Below are positions 1 through 12,539 of a DNA stretch of 64,000 nt, piece by piece. The stretch covers positions 10,165,662-10,229,661 of the forward strand of contig JAKSZU010000002.1 in assembly GCA_026018925.1 (NCBI GenBank), read 5' to 3'. Below the pieces are notes generated by a model. That model did not search any database. It worked only from the letters and a program-made list of their open reading frames with translations, and was not told where the DNA came from. Position 1 is the first letter of the stretch. Every line of letters starts with the position of its first letter. Position numbers and translations under genes: made by a program. The stretch is from Tupaia tana. Lineage: Eukaryota > Chordata > Mammalia > Scandentia > Tupaiidae.

Positions 1-1016
1 TATTTACTTTATGGCCTTGAAAAGGAATGATAGAAACCCATGATTAGCAAAGAGATGATTACGATGTCTATTTTCAGCCAACATTTTTCTACCAATTTGG
101 AAAACTGAGCCAAAGTTTCTTAATGTGATTCTTGGAGTCTGAAGAGAGTTCCAGAAATCCCTCTGGGGTTCCAACATTGCATGTGGTGACTATCAGACTT
201 CATTGAATTATGTTTCCAATGAGTATAGTGGAATGGAGGATTAAAAAATTTTTTTTCCAAAAAGTCCCAAAAGGCGTATTCATAGTGGTAAAAACTATTT
301 GGTCTTCTTAATAAAATTTAAAATTTTATTCTAGAATGATTTATAATCTGAAAGCATATTTCATGTGATTTTTAAATGTGCAAAAGGGCAATATTACCCA
401 GTAGATGTTCTAAGGGCCAACGTAGGCTAGTTTCTAATTTTATCCTATTTGGTCTGTATTAGAAGAAAAAACTGAAAATTCAAATTCATTCACTCACTTA
501 TTATCTGAGTGCATTTCACCAGCCCATGCAGAGTTTGGGTGATAGAAGGCAGAAGCCCTTCTGGCTAAAGATTTAAGATGTAGAGCCTAAAATTGGCATA
601 CCAACTGGGAATTAAGAGTATAAGATTCTCCATAAATGGGAGAACTCCAAAATCTGAATATAAACTCTTCCCAAGTCCTTGGATGACTACCAATTTTTGT
701 GAGCACAGGGGAGACCACTGCAGGGTCAGGCTAAAAATTGACAGAAGCTGGAAGCTGTAAAGTTGAAGAACTGTTCTTGCCACATACCACAAAAGAGACA
801 GTGTTTGAAGTTTGAGTTCAGAACAAAAAGTCCACAGGTATCAGAAGAGCACGGCGGTATTTACAGAGGCTGAAGTGATTATGATCTGCCAGCTTTAGGC
901 CCTTTCTTTTGACATCTCAGTTCAGTAAGACATGTCGAGAAATAGAAAAGGAGATAATAGTGAGGGAAGTGGGGCCTGGAGAGCACGGAGGAGGGTAGTC
1001 AATAGAATCTGACTCT

Positions 1017-1655
1017 AAGACGGCCTAGATGTTAGAGTTAATAGCCAAGGACTTTAAAGCACCTATTATAAATATGCTTAACCTATTAAAGAATGTTAAA
1101 GAGATAAAGGAAAAATGATCATACTGAATGAGTGGATAGGGAATCTCAACAGAGAAATGAAACTATTTAAAAATGGAAATTCTAGTCCTGAAAAAATATA
1201 ACTGAAATAACATATCACTAATTGGCAGATTTGTAATAGAATAAGTGACCTTGAATATAGATCAGTAAAAATGACCCAATTCTGAGACCAGCAGATAGTG
1301 TAATGGCTATGTTGCTGGACTCCCATGTAATCGACCATGATTCGAGTCCCAGACCTGGTGGCTTAAACTCATGCCGGGCGTGTGTGCGTGCGTGCCCAAG
1401 ATCCCTAGAGGAGAATGGAGGAGAGGCAATTGTGGCGTGGTCATCTCCCCTGGGGGGTGATTTCTCACTTTCTGTCTCTCTGTCTCTCTCTGTCTTTCTG
1501 GCAAATGCACGCACCCTATAGCAAAAACCTCTCAAAAAAAAAAAAAAAAAAAAAAAAAAAGACCCAATTCTAATAAGAAAAAAGAGCGAAGACACACAAA
1601 TGGCACCTCAGAAACCTGGAGGACAATATCAAGGGATCCAGGTCACAAAATCCAG
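1017..1655 (+). mobile_element. L1 ORF1-region remnant, split by a SINE
   Basis: Resembles the coiled-coil part of mammalian L1 ORF1: aaggactttaaagc, gatagggaatctcaacagag and, after the SINE, cctggaggacaatatcaa are in the expected order and spacing. The frame is broken by stops, so it is a dead fragment. The SINE-A at 1284-1560 divides it and duplicated 11 bp. Confidence 0.65.
1284..1560 (+). mobile_element. SINE-A1, full length, with target-site duplication
   Basis: Full tRNA-derived SINE: head gagaccagcagatagtgtaa, box-B-like gattcgagtcc, body with caagatccctagaggag, CT-rich stretch, ccctatagcaaaaacctctc and a 27-A tail. Flanked by the duplication gacccaattct at 1273-1283 and 1561-1571. 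Inserted into the L1 remnant. Confidence 0.93.
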
Positions 1656-2171
1656 GTCTTGCCTGTGCGTGAAGCTTCAGATCATAGGAGAATGCCTGTG
1701 AAGGGGGCCCACATGCCGTGTAAACTCATTTACCAGAACTAGAGTTGCCAGTGGTGGAAGCAGATTTGCCATAGACATTAAAAGATTTAGCCGTACCTAA
1801 AGAGATTCTTGGTTGGGCTCAGTGTTTACATATTTTAAATGATTTCCTAAATTGTGTAAATAAATATCATTTGAAAGACTTAAGACTTCTAAGAAGACCA
1901 CCTCCTCACCCCACTCAGCTCCTCCCCAATTCCTTACAAATAATTGCCAGGGAAAACACCCTCCTCCACTGCACCCCACACCAGCACTAGATAGGAAGCT
2001 GCGTCTGGCCCTGGGGGCCTCCTCCTTCCTTTTACTCTTGCCATGCTCAGTTTGGTCCTGTCAATGACAATCCTTTCCCACCTTCTAAATGTATCGTTTT
2101 ACATATAGTATATCGTTTCTTTATTTTACCAAAGTGGGTACAGTTTTACATTTTTTTTTTTAAATTTTAAG

Positions 2172-2195
2172 AACACACACACACACACACACACC
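2172..2195 (+). repeat. (AC)n microsatellite
   Basis: About eleven AC dinucleotides right after an AT-rich run. Confidence 0.9.
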
Positions 2196-4361
2196 CATAC
2201 TCAAGGGAAAAAAATTAAGTAAGTACTAGTACAAAAACAAAAATTACGGATCATCCCACTACTCAGAGCTGCGAGTGCATGTCATTCTCTCCTGGAATTT
2301 CTGTGTGCATGCATCCCCATGTAGTACTTGACACCTATGGATTCATATGCCTAGATCAGTTACTTAATTTTTATTTTTACTCAGAATGTAGATATGTGTC
2401 TATAAATACAGGCAAATAATTGATCTTATTTAGCAGGAGAAGCTAAAGTCTATGCCAGGGACAGGAAGGTGGGGGACATGGGCATTTGGGGAGCAACAAC
2501 GATAAACGATTGGATCCTAACCTGGACCCCAGGAAAGGGACTGATACTCTACGGGCTGAGGTGCACGGGCTGAACGCGAGAGACACACCTGCAAGTCTTT
2601 AAATAGCACGGCGAGGCCCCGCCTCCCACGCAGATGCTGGAGGGTGCAGGACCTGAGTGGGCTGCAGGTCTCAGTGAAGAGCCTGTGAACCAGTGAGACC
2701 CGGCACCCTCCCGTCTGCCATTCCACTCTCACCTTTCTTCCACTCTCAGAATGTCTCCCACGGTGGAGCAGAACGTCTCCTCCGTTTCCCACCTACAGAA
2801 ACCCCAATATTGGGCCTCCTCTTCTCTCTCCGATTTCTCCTCCTTTGTCTTTTTCTCAGGTTCCTGGAAAGCTTCCTCGCACAGGCGTTCCAGGCCACCG
2901 GCTCCCTTTGCTCACCGTTCAGCCTGCCCCTCACCGCCTCTTTTTGTTCAGATGATTTTCATCTGAAACATCGCTGCTATGATTTTCATCCTTAATTTAT
3001 CCTTGCTCATTTTTCATGACATTAACATGTCAGTGCAGCACCTCACGTGTCTCCCTGAAGTGACAGATTCTGGCTTGGTAGTTGCTTCTGTGCCCTGCAG
3101 TAACTTTTCCTTGGAATCCGTCCCCCGGGCACTCCGAGATCTTATTCTTCAGAACTGCGGGGCTGCCCGGCCTGGTCACCGTCTCTGTGCTGTGTGCACG
3201 CAGTTTGCTCGGCACCGTCAGGAGCCTGTCAAGGCAGAGGGAGGGCCTGTTGGTTTCTCGCAGGTCCCGTTTATTGTCATTTGTTCGGGTTTGTGTGGGA
3301 GCAGCGGGAGAGACCATGGCTCAGGAGTTCCAGCAGCTTTTCCTTGTGAGGTCAGATGTGGCCGCACGACAGGCCTGGGGAGGGAGGGACCTTCTCCCTC
3401 AAATTCTCAGCAGTGACCTCTGCAGCATCTGGCCTGTAAGCCCCACCTGCAGCATGGACACGGCACAGCCAGGCCCCCCCACCTGGGCCATGGCAGTCCC
3501 CACCCTGGCAGGCTCCAGGCATCTGAGGGAGCAGAAACCACAAACAAGCAGATGCCGGGAACCCTCCCACCCTGCTCCACGAGGCCCAGGTCTGCCTTTC
3601 ATGCAGTCCAGGAGCTGCTGATGAAGGGGAGCGAAGGAGAGAGGATGGCTCCCTGCTCAGCCCCCCTAGGGTTCCCCACCTCACTCAGGGTGGATGGCAG
3701 CAGCTGGATCCCACCCGTTGCCCTCCTGGCTTAGCTCGTACCTGCTCTGTGCTCTGTCGAAACTCCCCACATCTCTGGTCTGGTGGCAGGACCTCCCTGT
3801 GGCTTCTCTCTGTGGCTTGGAGAGTTTGCTATTGCATTGGCTGGGAGCGGGGGGCTCTCCCTGACCCTTAGTAACCGGGTGCCCGTAGCTATCCCTCAGC
3901 TCTGACTGCCCAAGTGCATGAAGCAGCTCCTCAGCTCTCTGCACCAAGGCCCCCTGGGGTAAATGTGGCCACTTCATACCGCCACGGTGACCTCCCGCAC
4001 CCTCCTGTGAGGCAGGCGCGTGCGAGCCCACGTGTGTGCACACACGTGTGAGAATCACTCCCAAGCAAGGCTGTGGCCTCCCGGTGGGGCCAGCTCCGTC
4101 TGACCGTGGTCAGGGCCCCTTTCTCTCACTTTGTATTTCCTAGCAAGTCTCCTCTTTTTCTCTGAAGCCTGCCCTTTCCCCTCCATTACTGGGCAGTAAA
4201 GGAGAATTGGAACAGGGGAAAAGGGAAAGAGAGGAGAGTGTCTGAAGGGGAAAGGCCGTGGTGCTGGGCGTTCATGGCTTCCTTAGCTGTGCTCTTCAAG
4301 TGCAGTTCTAAATGTTAGGGCATCTCTTTGAGCAAGATTTTCTGTATTACAAAAATTTCCA

Positions 4362-4608
4362 TATTATTTATTTATTTTTGCTTTAGGGCCCTTGTGTTCA
4401 TCAGAGAGACAGAGACAGACAGAGGAAGAGGAGGCAGCACCTCCCGTGGGGAATAACCACGCTGCAACCCCTTCTCTTCCTTCTCTCCCTCCTGCTGGGA
4501 TCTCAGGCACCCACACGCCCAGGCCCAGTATGTTTCTCAAGCTGCCAGGTCTAGGACTCGAATCACGTGAGATCAGGCTGCCTTATCCACCAGTCATGGA
4601 GCTGGGCA
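4362..4608 (-). mobile_element. SINE-A2, diverged, antisense
   Basis: On the minus strand the body and head of SINE-A are recognisable (gggatctcaggcacccacac; ctgccaggtctaggactcga), with an AT-rich rather than pure A tail. Many substitutions; no duplication seen. Confidence 0.7.
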
Positions 4609-6801
4609 GCGAGAGCATCTTCAAATGTTTCATCCTGTGCAGTAAACGTGTACGCAGCCTGCAGGTAGCAGGGCACAGCCCAGACTCCCCAGAAAACAAG
4701 CCCAGAGGCAGAGCTTCATGTTCAGATGCCGTGGGGTGCTGAGTCACAGGGGCTGAGCCCGGGGAAGGCTTTGGCTGGGACCTAGGCAGCGGCAGAGCAG
4801 ACGCTCAAGTGGAGCGGATGGTGGTGCCCAGGTCCCACACGGGCAGCCTGCTCCTTGGCCAGGCCGTGCCCTCTGGCAGGCTGGCAGAGTCCAGGAACCC
4901 ACTCTCCAAGAGGACAGAGGTGGGCAAGGGTTCACGGCACTTTACCCCAAAGCCTTTTGCTGTTGGCGCTGCCCGGAGCCTCTCCTCTGACTATTAGGAG
5001 GACAGAGGGCAACTCGGCGTGAGAGCTACCAGCTCCTCCTGCCTCCTGTTGTGGGTCGAGTGTGCCCTTCAAGGCTATGACCTGACCATGGGCTCACACT
5101 TCTAGGACAGCCAGGTCCCTGTTCACACTGTCCCTGAGTCTGGCTGGGTCTCCCTGGCCCTGGAGCAGCTGTAACTCCTGCAGTGGGCACCAGGTAGCCC
5201 TGCCAGCCTGGCAAGCCCAGCCCCCTGCTTGGGGGAGGCAGGAGGCAGGCTCAGGACGCAGGCCTTGTGAGATTGCCAGTACTCTCACCGAGCGAGTGCC
5301 GGGGCCAGGGACACACAGAGCCAGCAACACCTGGGGAGGCGGCCCAAGGCGGCAGAGGTCACAAATCAGCAGAGTACAGCAAGCCGACCGTGGGTAGTAA
5401 GAAGGGAGCAGGCGGGGTGGGACATCTGACACAGCGAGGACAAGGGCCACTCGCAGCCTGTTAGTGAGTAGGCAGTGCGTCTGCCGTCTGCCCCATCTCC
5501 CAGATGGACCCCGGCTTTACAGAGATGACCACTGTATGCAAGAGCAATGTTCCCAATGCGCGTCAGCAAGACGGGCTCCCTGGGAAATAAGTGCATTCAG
5601 GTAGTTGTGGCCTCGGCACTCTGCCAGGACTTCTCAGGGCCTTCCGAATGCTGATGTGCTTGGAAGTCTCCGTTCAGAAGGGCTGTCCTGTGATTGTCTC
5701 AACCCCAAATTTTGGAGGGTCTCACAGTAGGAAATATTGTTCTAGACTTCTGGCCATATACTAGACTCATCAAACCTGGAATCCTGGAAATTCTGTCAGT
5801 ATTTTTCAAAATAGAAACAAGTCAACAATGAAAAAAAAACCAGAAACATGCTCAGTTCATAGTTCTTCTAGATCCCTCCACCACCACCCCCCAAAGTAAA
5901 GATGTATTTATCCTGTCCAGGGCAGGGTCTGTCACCTGGACTGCAATCGGAAGACGAACTCTGATTCCTTTTATTTGGGGCAAGACCTTGTTTCTATCGC
6001 CCTCATTCTTCCAGGCGAGTGACTCACTTAGAGAACCTCTTAGGCCATCCTATGTGTGACCAAGGATTGCTCCTGAACATCATAACATTGTCTAGGGCAG
6101 TGCTGTGCCATCTCTTTCTGATGGCGGTGCTGGTCAGGTGCACCAGGTAGGTGGGCAAGGCTGCTCTGGAACTGCAGGGCCGAGACCTTGGCAACCCTTT
6201 GTCAGCACCCTGGAGGGCGACTCAACTCTGGAGAAGCTCCATTATGCCCACAGCGCCCCGGGCCACCCTCGGTGAAGAGCGTTGTCACCGGTGTGGCGTT
6301 CACCTGCTGTGGAGCAGCCACCACAGAATGCCTTTGGCTTGAAAGTCAACCTTCAGGATATCTTCCCACTTTGACAATCCCACGTCTCCCTTCAGTGTTT
6401 CCATCTTAAAACATGACACGTTGGTAACAGTAACCAACCAGACAAGGTTTAAACCTTGATGTTCTTGGGGAAAGTTTCAAGTATGTTTATATATTTAATT
6501 ACTTCCGTATTAAGATCCACACACTTCCCTCCTGCTTTATATTCCAAATACTTTATTGTTTGCAATAGAGAAGATGGAAAGCATAACTTACTCTCCGCGA
6601 AGTGTCCTTTACGCCCTTAAAACTCTCAAAACAGAAATGAACCATCGATAGACAGAGATAAAACAAAAGCAATTTATGCTTGTTAATAAAGGACTTTGAA
6701 CAGTGACTCATTCAAATTACTAGATTTCCATTTCCCTTTTAAGATTGGGTAAGACTACTGCACTGGTTTTCAGTGATGTAAACTCCCAGTTCTGAGTTTA
6801 G

Positions 6802-7205
6802 TTTTTTTTTTAAAGTTAATTTTATTTCATCATAGAGAGTGTGTGTACTTGCACATGAGAGAGTGATATGAAGAGAGAAAGAGGAGAAAGAGAGAGAGAA
6901 GAAAGAAAAAAGGAGAGAGGAAGGAATGAAGGAAAAGAAAGAAAGAGAGAAAGAAAACAAGAGAAAGAAAGGAAGGAAGAAAGGGGGAAAAGAAAGAGAG
7001 GGAGAGAGAGAAAAGCACCCCCACTAGGGTCTGGCCATGCCGATTCCCTTTCCACAGCCCTCCAGCTCGGGATCTTGGGCACATACTCACATGCCTCGTG
7101 TGCTTTCAGGCCCACCGGGGGAATCCCCATGTTTTCAGACCAGTCCAGGGATCCAAACCCGCCACTGGCAAATGGCTTCCAGCATTGCAGTGCAATCAGT
7201 GGATC
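6802..7205 (-). mobile_element. SINE-C copy with expanded GA tail, antisense
   Basis: Shares with 14663-14918 the order: A/T tail, GA-rich stretch, gggatcttgggcacatactc, a cctcgtgtgctttcaggccc segment and a head with cttccagcattgcagtgcaa. The purine stretch at 6868-7013 has grown to about 145 bp. Diverged, so older than SINE-A. Confidence 0.6.
6868..7013 (+). repeat. GA/GAAA-rich microsatellite inside a SINE
   Basis: Nearly pure purine run (agagagaaagaggagaaaga type units) that arose within the CT-rich body of the antisense SINE-C. It gives long but meaningless Lys/Arg/Glu frames. Confidence 0.9.
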
Positions 7206-7665
7206 TTAGGATAGGGAGAGTTTCCAGGTAGGCCTTGTGGTCACATGAGCCCTTTAAAAGCAGGGAGTTCCTCCTGGCTGATGGTGGAAGAGGAAGCTTG
7301 CCCAGAATTAGCACCACCACTGACTTTGAAGGTGAACGGGAACAGAGAAAGGGCTCCAGGCAGCTCCTAGAGCAGAGAATGACTCAGCCTCCAAAAACTC
7401 GAGAATACAAGGACCCCAGCCTTACAGCCATGAAGACCTGGATTCTACAAACAGCTGGGATAAACCTGGGAAGCAGATTCCTCTGCAGGGCCTCCAGATG
7501 GGGTCTCAGCCTGCCCAGCACCTGAGCATGAGGTACTTAGCGGGGGACACAGACCTCTCTGCCCAGACCTCTGGCCTACAGAGCTCGAAGGTGGTGGGTA
7601 GGTGTTGTTCTGAGCCACCAAGTTTGTGGTAATTTGTTGTTTAGCAAAAGAAAGCAATTACATGC
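7203..7665 (+). mobile_element. MLT1-like (MaLR) LTR remnant
   Basis: Matches MLT1-type solo LTRs in order: aggatagggagagtttccag, gtcacatgagccctttaaaa, gcaggg-agttcctcctggct, ccagatggggtctcagcctg, and the terminal gccaccaagtttgtggtaat. The 5' part is missing or displaced by the neighbouring SINE-C. Non-coding relic. Confidence 0.75.
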
Positions 7666-7926
7666 ATTTGTCTACGAGCCTATTCATATTTTTCCCAAGA
7701 AGTCTGTAATAATATCCTCTGGCTTGCCAGGAAATGGCCAGTAATGCATGCCAATACAGTTTTGAACTTGAACATGCACCACAGTCCCCTGGAGGACTTA
7801 CTCAAATACAGACTTCAGGACCCACTCCAGAGTGTCTGAGTCCATGGGTCTGAGGCGGAGCCTAAGAATTTGAATTTTTCATAAGTGTCTAGATGACACT
7901 GTTGCTGCTGGTCCCAGAATTACGCT

Positions 7927-8211
7927 TTTTTAAAATTTATATATTTTTTGATTTTTTTTGCCATTGGGTGTGTGCACTTCCTGGAGAGAGACACAGAGAG
8001 GGAAAGTGAGAAATTACCTGCCCCAGGGGTGGGGTGTGGTGGGGGGAATGGCCATCCCGCGATCCCATCTCCTCCATTCTTCTCTCAGGATTTTAGGCAC
8101 ACATGCACATGCACCTGGCATGAATTTTAAGCCACCAGGTCTGGGACTCAGACTGTGGTCGGCCATGTGGGAGTCCAGCACCTTAACCACCGTGCTACCT
8201 GCTGGCCCCAG
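7927..8211 (-). mobile_element. SINE-A2, antisense
   Basis: Full-length antisense copy ending gtgctacctgctggcccc (the SINE head, reversed). A possible imperfect duplication, aattacgct before and aatcatact after. Contains a ctctcag acceptor-like site at 8087-8088. Confidence 0.85.
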
Positions 8212-9879
8212 GAATCATACTGTAAGAACCACTGTGTTAGGTCATTAGACTTCCTTTAATATTATGAAAAGAATGATTTACTAAGTTGATGTATATTTCT
8301 AGATCTCCAATTGTCCCAATTGTCTTCCAATTTTAAAATTCTAGTAAAATGCTTGGGGAAATGCATTTCATTATGAGCCCAGTCCCCCGTTTAGCTCTCT
8401 TTCTGTTATTCGTCTGAATTAAGTCATTTTTCTCTTTGAAGACTGTCCTATACTGCCCCTTACTCATTATCTTTATTTTCTTAGGAATCAGCTTTATCAG
8501 AGAGTATGGGTATGTTATTTTGAGGAATATAGTTAAGAAATAAACTATTGGATCTCTGCATTTTATAACATCTTGTAAAACTCAAATATACATAATAAAA
8601 TTTATTTTTAGGGAGAAATAAAACAATTATCTGCAACAAAAATAAGCATTATTAAAATAAAGCAGTTACCTCCCTGTGGTAATGGTACAAGGAAAAAATA
8701 ACCACAAACCCCACCGTGATGTCAAAGCTCAGCCACAGCCGGCTCCCGCAGGTCTGAGACCCACGCCAGAAGCCACGAGAGCCCAGGAAAACGCAGCGAC
8801 AGCGCTCCTACTGTCAGTTATCCCCAGCCAAAGACAGAAGCCAGGAAGCAACGACCCCTCTCTGCTTCCTCCCCAAAAGTGAATATAGTCATTCGCTGAC
8901 GAGAGCAGGCATTCTGGTCATCTTTCCCGAATATTCATTGTCAGGTGACAAGATGAAATATCTACAACAGTAGTCTGGTGATCTCACTTGAGTAAAAAGT
9001 CATGTGACCTTGTTCTTCTGTATAATTGCTCTTTGATCACAAGCCGCTTTGGCTAAATCTTGAATTTAGTATTGTCTTTTACCCTTTCCTCGGAATAACC
9101 AACCTACTGAACCAATCAATGAATAAGCACCTATGTCTACAGAGTCTCAAGCAACTAAACATCAGTTCTGCCGTTTAGTCCCAGTTCCGTCCAGTGTGCG
9201 CCAGGCGGCAGGTCTGGGTGAAGGAGGGCCGAGCACTCCCATTCTTGCTTACAGTGGGGAGAGGAAGCTTCCAGAATTCCGTCTAGCCATTGCTGCCGGA
9301 GGAGCCTAGACACCAGACAGGATAATGTGTCCTGCCAGGTAGTCTATGGAGCTTCGTGTCACTGCTAGCCGGCTGTCCTCCCAGCTGTGGACATGCAAGT
9401 CAGGCAGTTGTCACTCTTTCCCGTTTTTGCTCCTGGTGGTGACGGTGGTTGGAGGGAGGCAGGAGTTTCCGTTCCTACCCTGGATGGGTCAGCACAGGGC
9501 TGTGTCAGAGGAAGGGCAGGCCATAGCAGTGCTGCAGCAGGAGTGGCTGGCCCACTTGGGGTCACGGGTATTTTGTTAAAGCTGGTTAGTACTGGCTTCA
9601 GCAGGGACAGGGTTCTAGTCCTTCAGCCAGGACTAAAACAGTTGTGGGGGGTGGGGGCTTGGACAGGTGTTTTCTTCTGGATGGAATTGCATTAAAATCG
9701 AAGTTGAGGTTCAGGATGGTTAGTTTGTGAAGTACAGTAACTGATTGCTCAGTAGATGTACCTTTGATTAATTTCAAACTGACTAATCATTATTTCACAC
9801 TGATAATTGAAAAAAAAAAAATAGAGTCCTCCAGAGCCTGGGGACATGAATTTAAAGTAGAACAGTACAGGTTGGAATG

Positions 9880-10200
9880 GCTGTGACCCACTGGCTTTCC
9901 TCCTCCTAGAAACCGGAGGGGCCTGGGGCAAAAGCCTATCTCCTGACTCTATCAAGAGCTGCAGCCCCAGGGAAGGAAGGAGGTGTTCTCTGGCCTGTGG
10001 ACACATCTCTGTCTCTGCCTCGGTCTCCATCGGCTTTCCTCTGGTTTGTGCCTGTCCCTGTTTTCTCACAAGGACACCCACCACTGGGTGCGAGCCCAAC
10101 CCGTACGGAATCATCTCAACGCAGTACATCTACAAAGAGCGGATTTCCAAACCTGGTCGACTCCGAGCTTCCAGGTAGAGAGAAGTTTTCTTGAGGAAGG
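9880..10200 (-). mobile_element. MaLR-type LTR remnant, antisense
   Basis: Resembles a reversed MLT1-type LTR: cacaaggacacccaccactg, then cagtacatctacaaagagcg and gatttccaaacctgg stand in the usual order. Ends are not defined. Same general class as 52660-52992. Confidence 0.55.
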
Positions 10201-10386
10201 TGAAGCTATTCGACCCAATGAAACACCCCCCAGCAGGTATCGAAAGAGCTGACCACCTCTGTCTCGGCTGCGTATGCCACTGTTACAGATTCTGACTGGA
10301 GTGGGGCTCAGGTCTGTTTTCAGTGATCCCAAGTAATTCTAATAAGTAGCCAATGTTGAAAAACACCTTCTGAAACTCTCAGTTTT

Positions 10387-10675
10387 GGGGGCCATCAAGT
10401 GGCATAGTGGTTAAGGCACTGGACTCCTACATGGCTGACTGCAGTTCAAGTTCCAGACCCAGAGACTTGAAACTCACACCAGGCACATGTGCGTACATGC
10501 CCAGAATCCTGAGAGGAGAGTGGAAAAGAAGGGATTGTGGCATGGCCAGCTCCCCTAAATGATGATTTCTCATTTCCTCTCTCTGTCTCTCTGGTAAGCT
10601 CATGCGCCCTATAGCAAAAATCTCTCAAAAAGCAAACAAATAAACAAAAAAGCAAAAAAAAAAAAAAAAAAAAAA
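10387..10675 (+). mobile_element. SINE-A2, sense
   Basis: Head ggggccatcaagtggcatag with gtggttaaggcactgg, a box-B-like gttcaagttcc, then the SINE-A body and ccctatagcaaaaatctctc with a long A-rich tail containing aaac units. Confidence 0.9.
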
Positions 10676-10724
10676 GCCCTACCAATGATTTATCCTCACC
10701 ATCACTGTATCACCACCACGATGC

Positions 10725-10800
10725 AATGAGTAACGTTTATTAGGCTTGTGAATGCCATAGGTGTTAGGCCAGTGCTTCACACGTTTTATCTTCGGTCCAG
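10725..10800 (-). mobile_element. MIR fragment, antisense
   Basis: gagtaacgtttattaggctt, then gccataggtgttaggccagt, follows the 3' region of a reversed MIR SINE. Short and diverged. Confidence 0.5.
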
Positions 10801-11487
10801 TACCCCTGCTCCTGTGTGGGTTGTAATACACAGTCAGTGATGTTAGAAAATCGCTAACGGACGTGGAGCTCTGGAATCAGGACTCTCCTCTGCCTTGGGA
10901 ATCCTGCACAAATTCGGAAGCTTTCATCCTCCTCTCACCATCCTCAGTTACGTAGACAAACATCAGATGAGTCACGGCATGTCTTTACTACAAAGAAAAA
11001 AGCAGCCTGAACAGAGGGGCCGACGTTCCAGATGTGTCTTCTGTGGTGTAAGGATGAGTCGTGGAGGGCATAGTTCATACATGACAAGGCGTTATTATCA
11101 AATAGAGCTACTATTTTCATTTCTCCCCATTTTACAAGTTCAGACAACGAGCCCTGCATGTAAAAGACATCTTTCTATCATGTTTCGAAACTTACGTGCT
11201 GAACCACAGCATGGCTGTTACCCACTGGGAGGAAGCTTCTGACAGCGAGCTCTGTGACATGCGTTAGCCTGTAACGGGGCCTCTTTACACTGGGCTCGGT
11301 CACCCGCTTGGGCACTGCAGCTGGGCAGGCCGGCTCTTTATCTTGGACTTGTTCTCGTCAACTTGGGATCAACGTCGATCCTGGTGCCAGGACACCTGCT
11401 CTGACTACCTTCCCATTTGCAACCTTCCAGACTATTCCTTTATCCTTTGGAGTTTCATCCTCCCTCTGTCTTAAGCTCTTTCTCTCT

Positions 11488-11745
11488 TTTATTTTTTTTT
11501 TGGGGGGTGGACGTGGGAGGATAGAGTTTTGCTATGGGCACATACACTTGCTGGAGAGACAGAGGGCAGAAAGTGAGAAATCACCCCCTGGGGGAATGGC
11601 CACACCACAATCCCTTCTTCATTCTTCTTTTAGGATTTTTAGGCATGCGCACACATGCCTGGCATGAGTTTCAAGCCGCTGGGTCTGGGACCTGAACAGC
11701 AGTCGACCACGTGGGAGTCCAACACCTTAATCACTACACCACCTT
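11488..11745 (-). mobile_element. SINE-A2, antisense
   Basis: T-rich tail, gagttttgctatgggcacat, gtgagaaatcaccccctggg and a head with cgaccacgtgggagtccaac. Ends in a diverged tRNA-like head; no duplication identified. Confidence 0.87.
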
Positions 11746-12277
11746 TCCACTCTCTTTCCATCTCTGGTTTCCTTGGCTTAAAATGCTGAACTCAGCAACC
11801 CCATGCGCTGCAGGTGGAACCCCAAGGCATCCACGTTGCGTGTCTGTGCCTGGGCCTGCTCATCACCCTGCCTCGAATCACCCCTTTCCCCCCTGTTTCC
11901 GTTTACTCTGAGCTCATTGTTGCAGGGTCTGTTCATCCACCTTCCTCCTGCAGCTGACAGCTCCTGTCCCCACCAGTCATTTCTTTGAAGATCTCTTCCG
12001 ATTATAGCCAATTTCATTCCATTTAGATCCCGGTTGCTCTTCATTTGCTTCCCATCAGCTGCCCTCAGCTCCCAAACTGGCTGCAAAGTTCCCGGCAGAG
12101 GCCAGAGCAAGGCACACACTTGGCTGGGACCTCTCCCTGCCGCATCTGCACGAGGCAAACCGCATACGGCAAGCAGAGCTGGTGGGGAATACCTGAGCAT
12201 TCATTCTCATTCCTGTGGTCACTGTGATGGTTTCTGCACGGAAGGAAGCTGGAACTTCTGATATTAAATGACGATGC

Positions 12278-12539
12278 TGGGACCAACAGTTGGCATACTG
12301 GCTGTGTTGCTGGACTCCCATGTAGTCGACCATGGTTGGAGCCCTGGACTTTAACTCACACTGGGTGCGTGTGTGCGTGCATGCACAGGGTCCCGAGAGG
12401 AGAACGGAGGAGAAGGGACTGCGGCATGGCCATACCCCCTGGGGGATGATTTCTCGCTTTCTGTCTCTGTCTCTCTCTGTCTTTCTGGTGAGCGCACGCA
12501 CCCTATAGCAAAAACCTCTAAAAAAAAAAAAAAAAAAAC
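12278..12539 (+). mobile_element. SINE-A, sense
   Basis: Head gggaccaacagttggcatac and a complete body ending ccctatagcaaaaacctcta plus about 17 A. Imperfect duplication: tgacgatgct before the head and tgatgatgcc after the tail. Confidence 0.92.

Noticed and set aside
1284..1360. tRNA gene candidates at SINE heads
   Set aside because: A- and B-box-like motifs are present, but the acceptor stem and anticodon arm do not pair, and each continues into a SINE body with an A tail.
2590..2650. Promoter-like TTTAAATAG followed by a GC box (ccccgcctccc)
   Set aside because: No exon, conserved ORF or donor follows; a TATA-like and a GC-box-like word can co-occur by chance in 64 kb.
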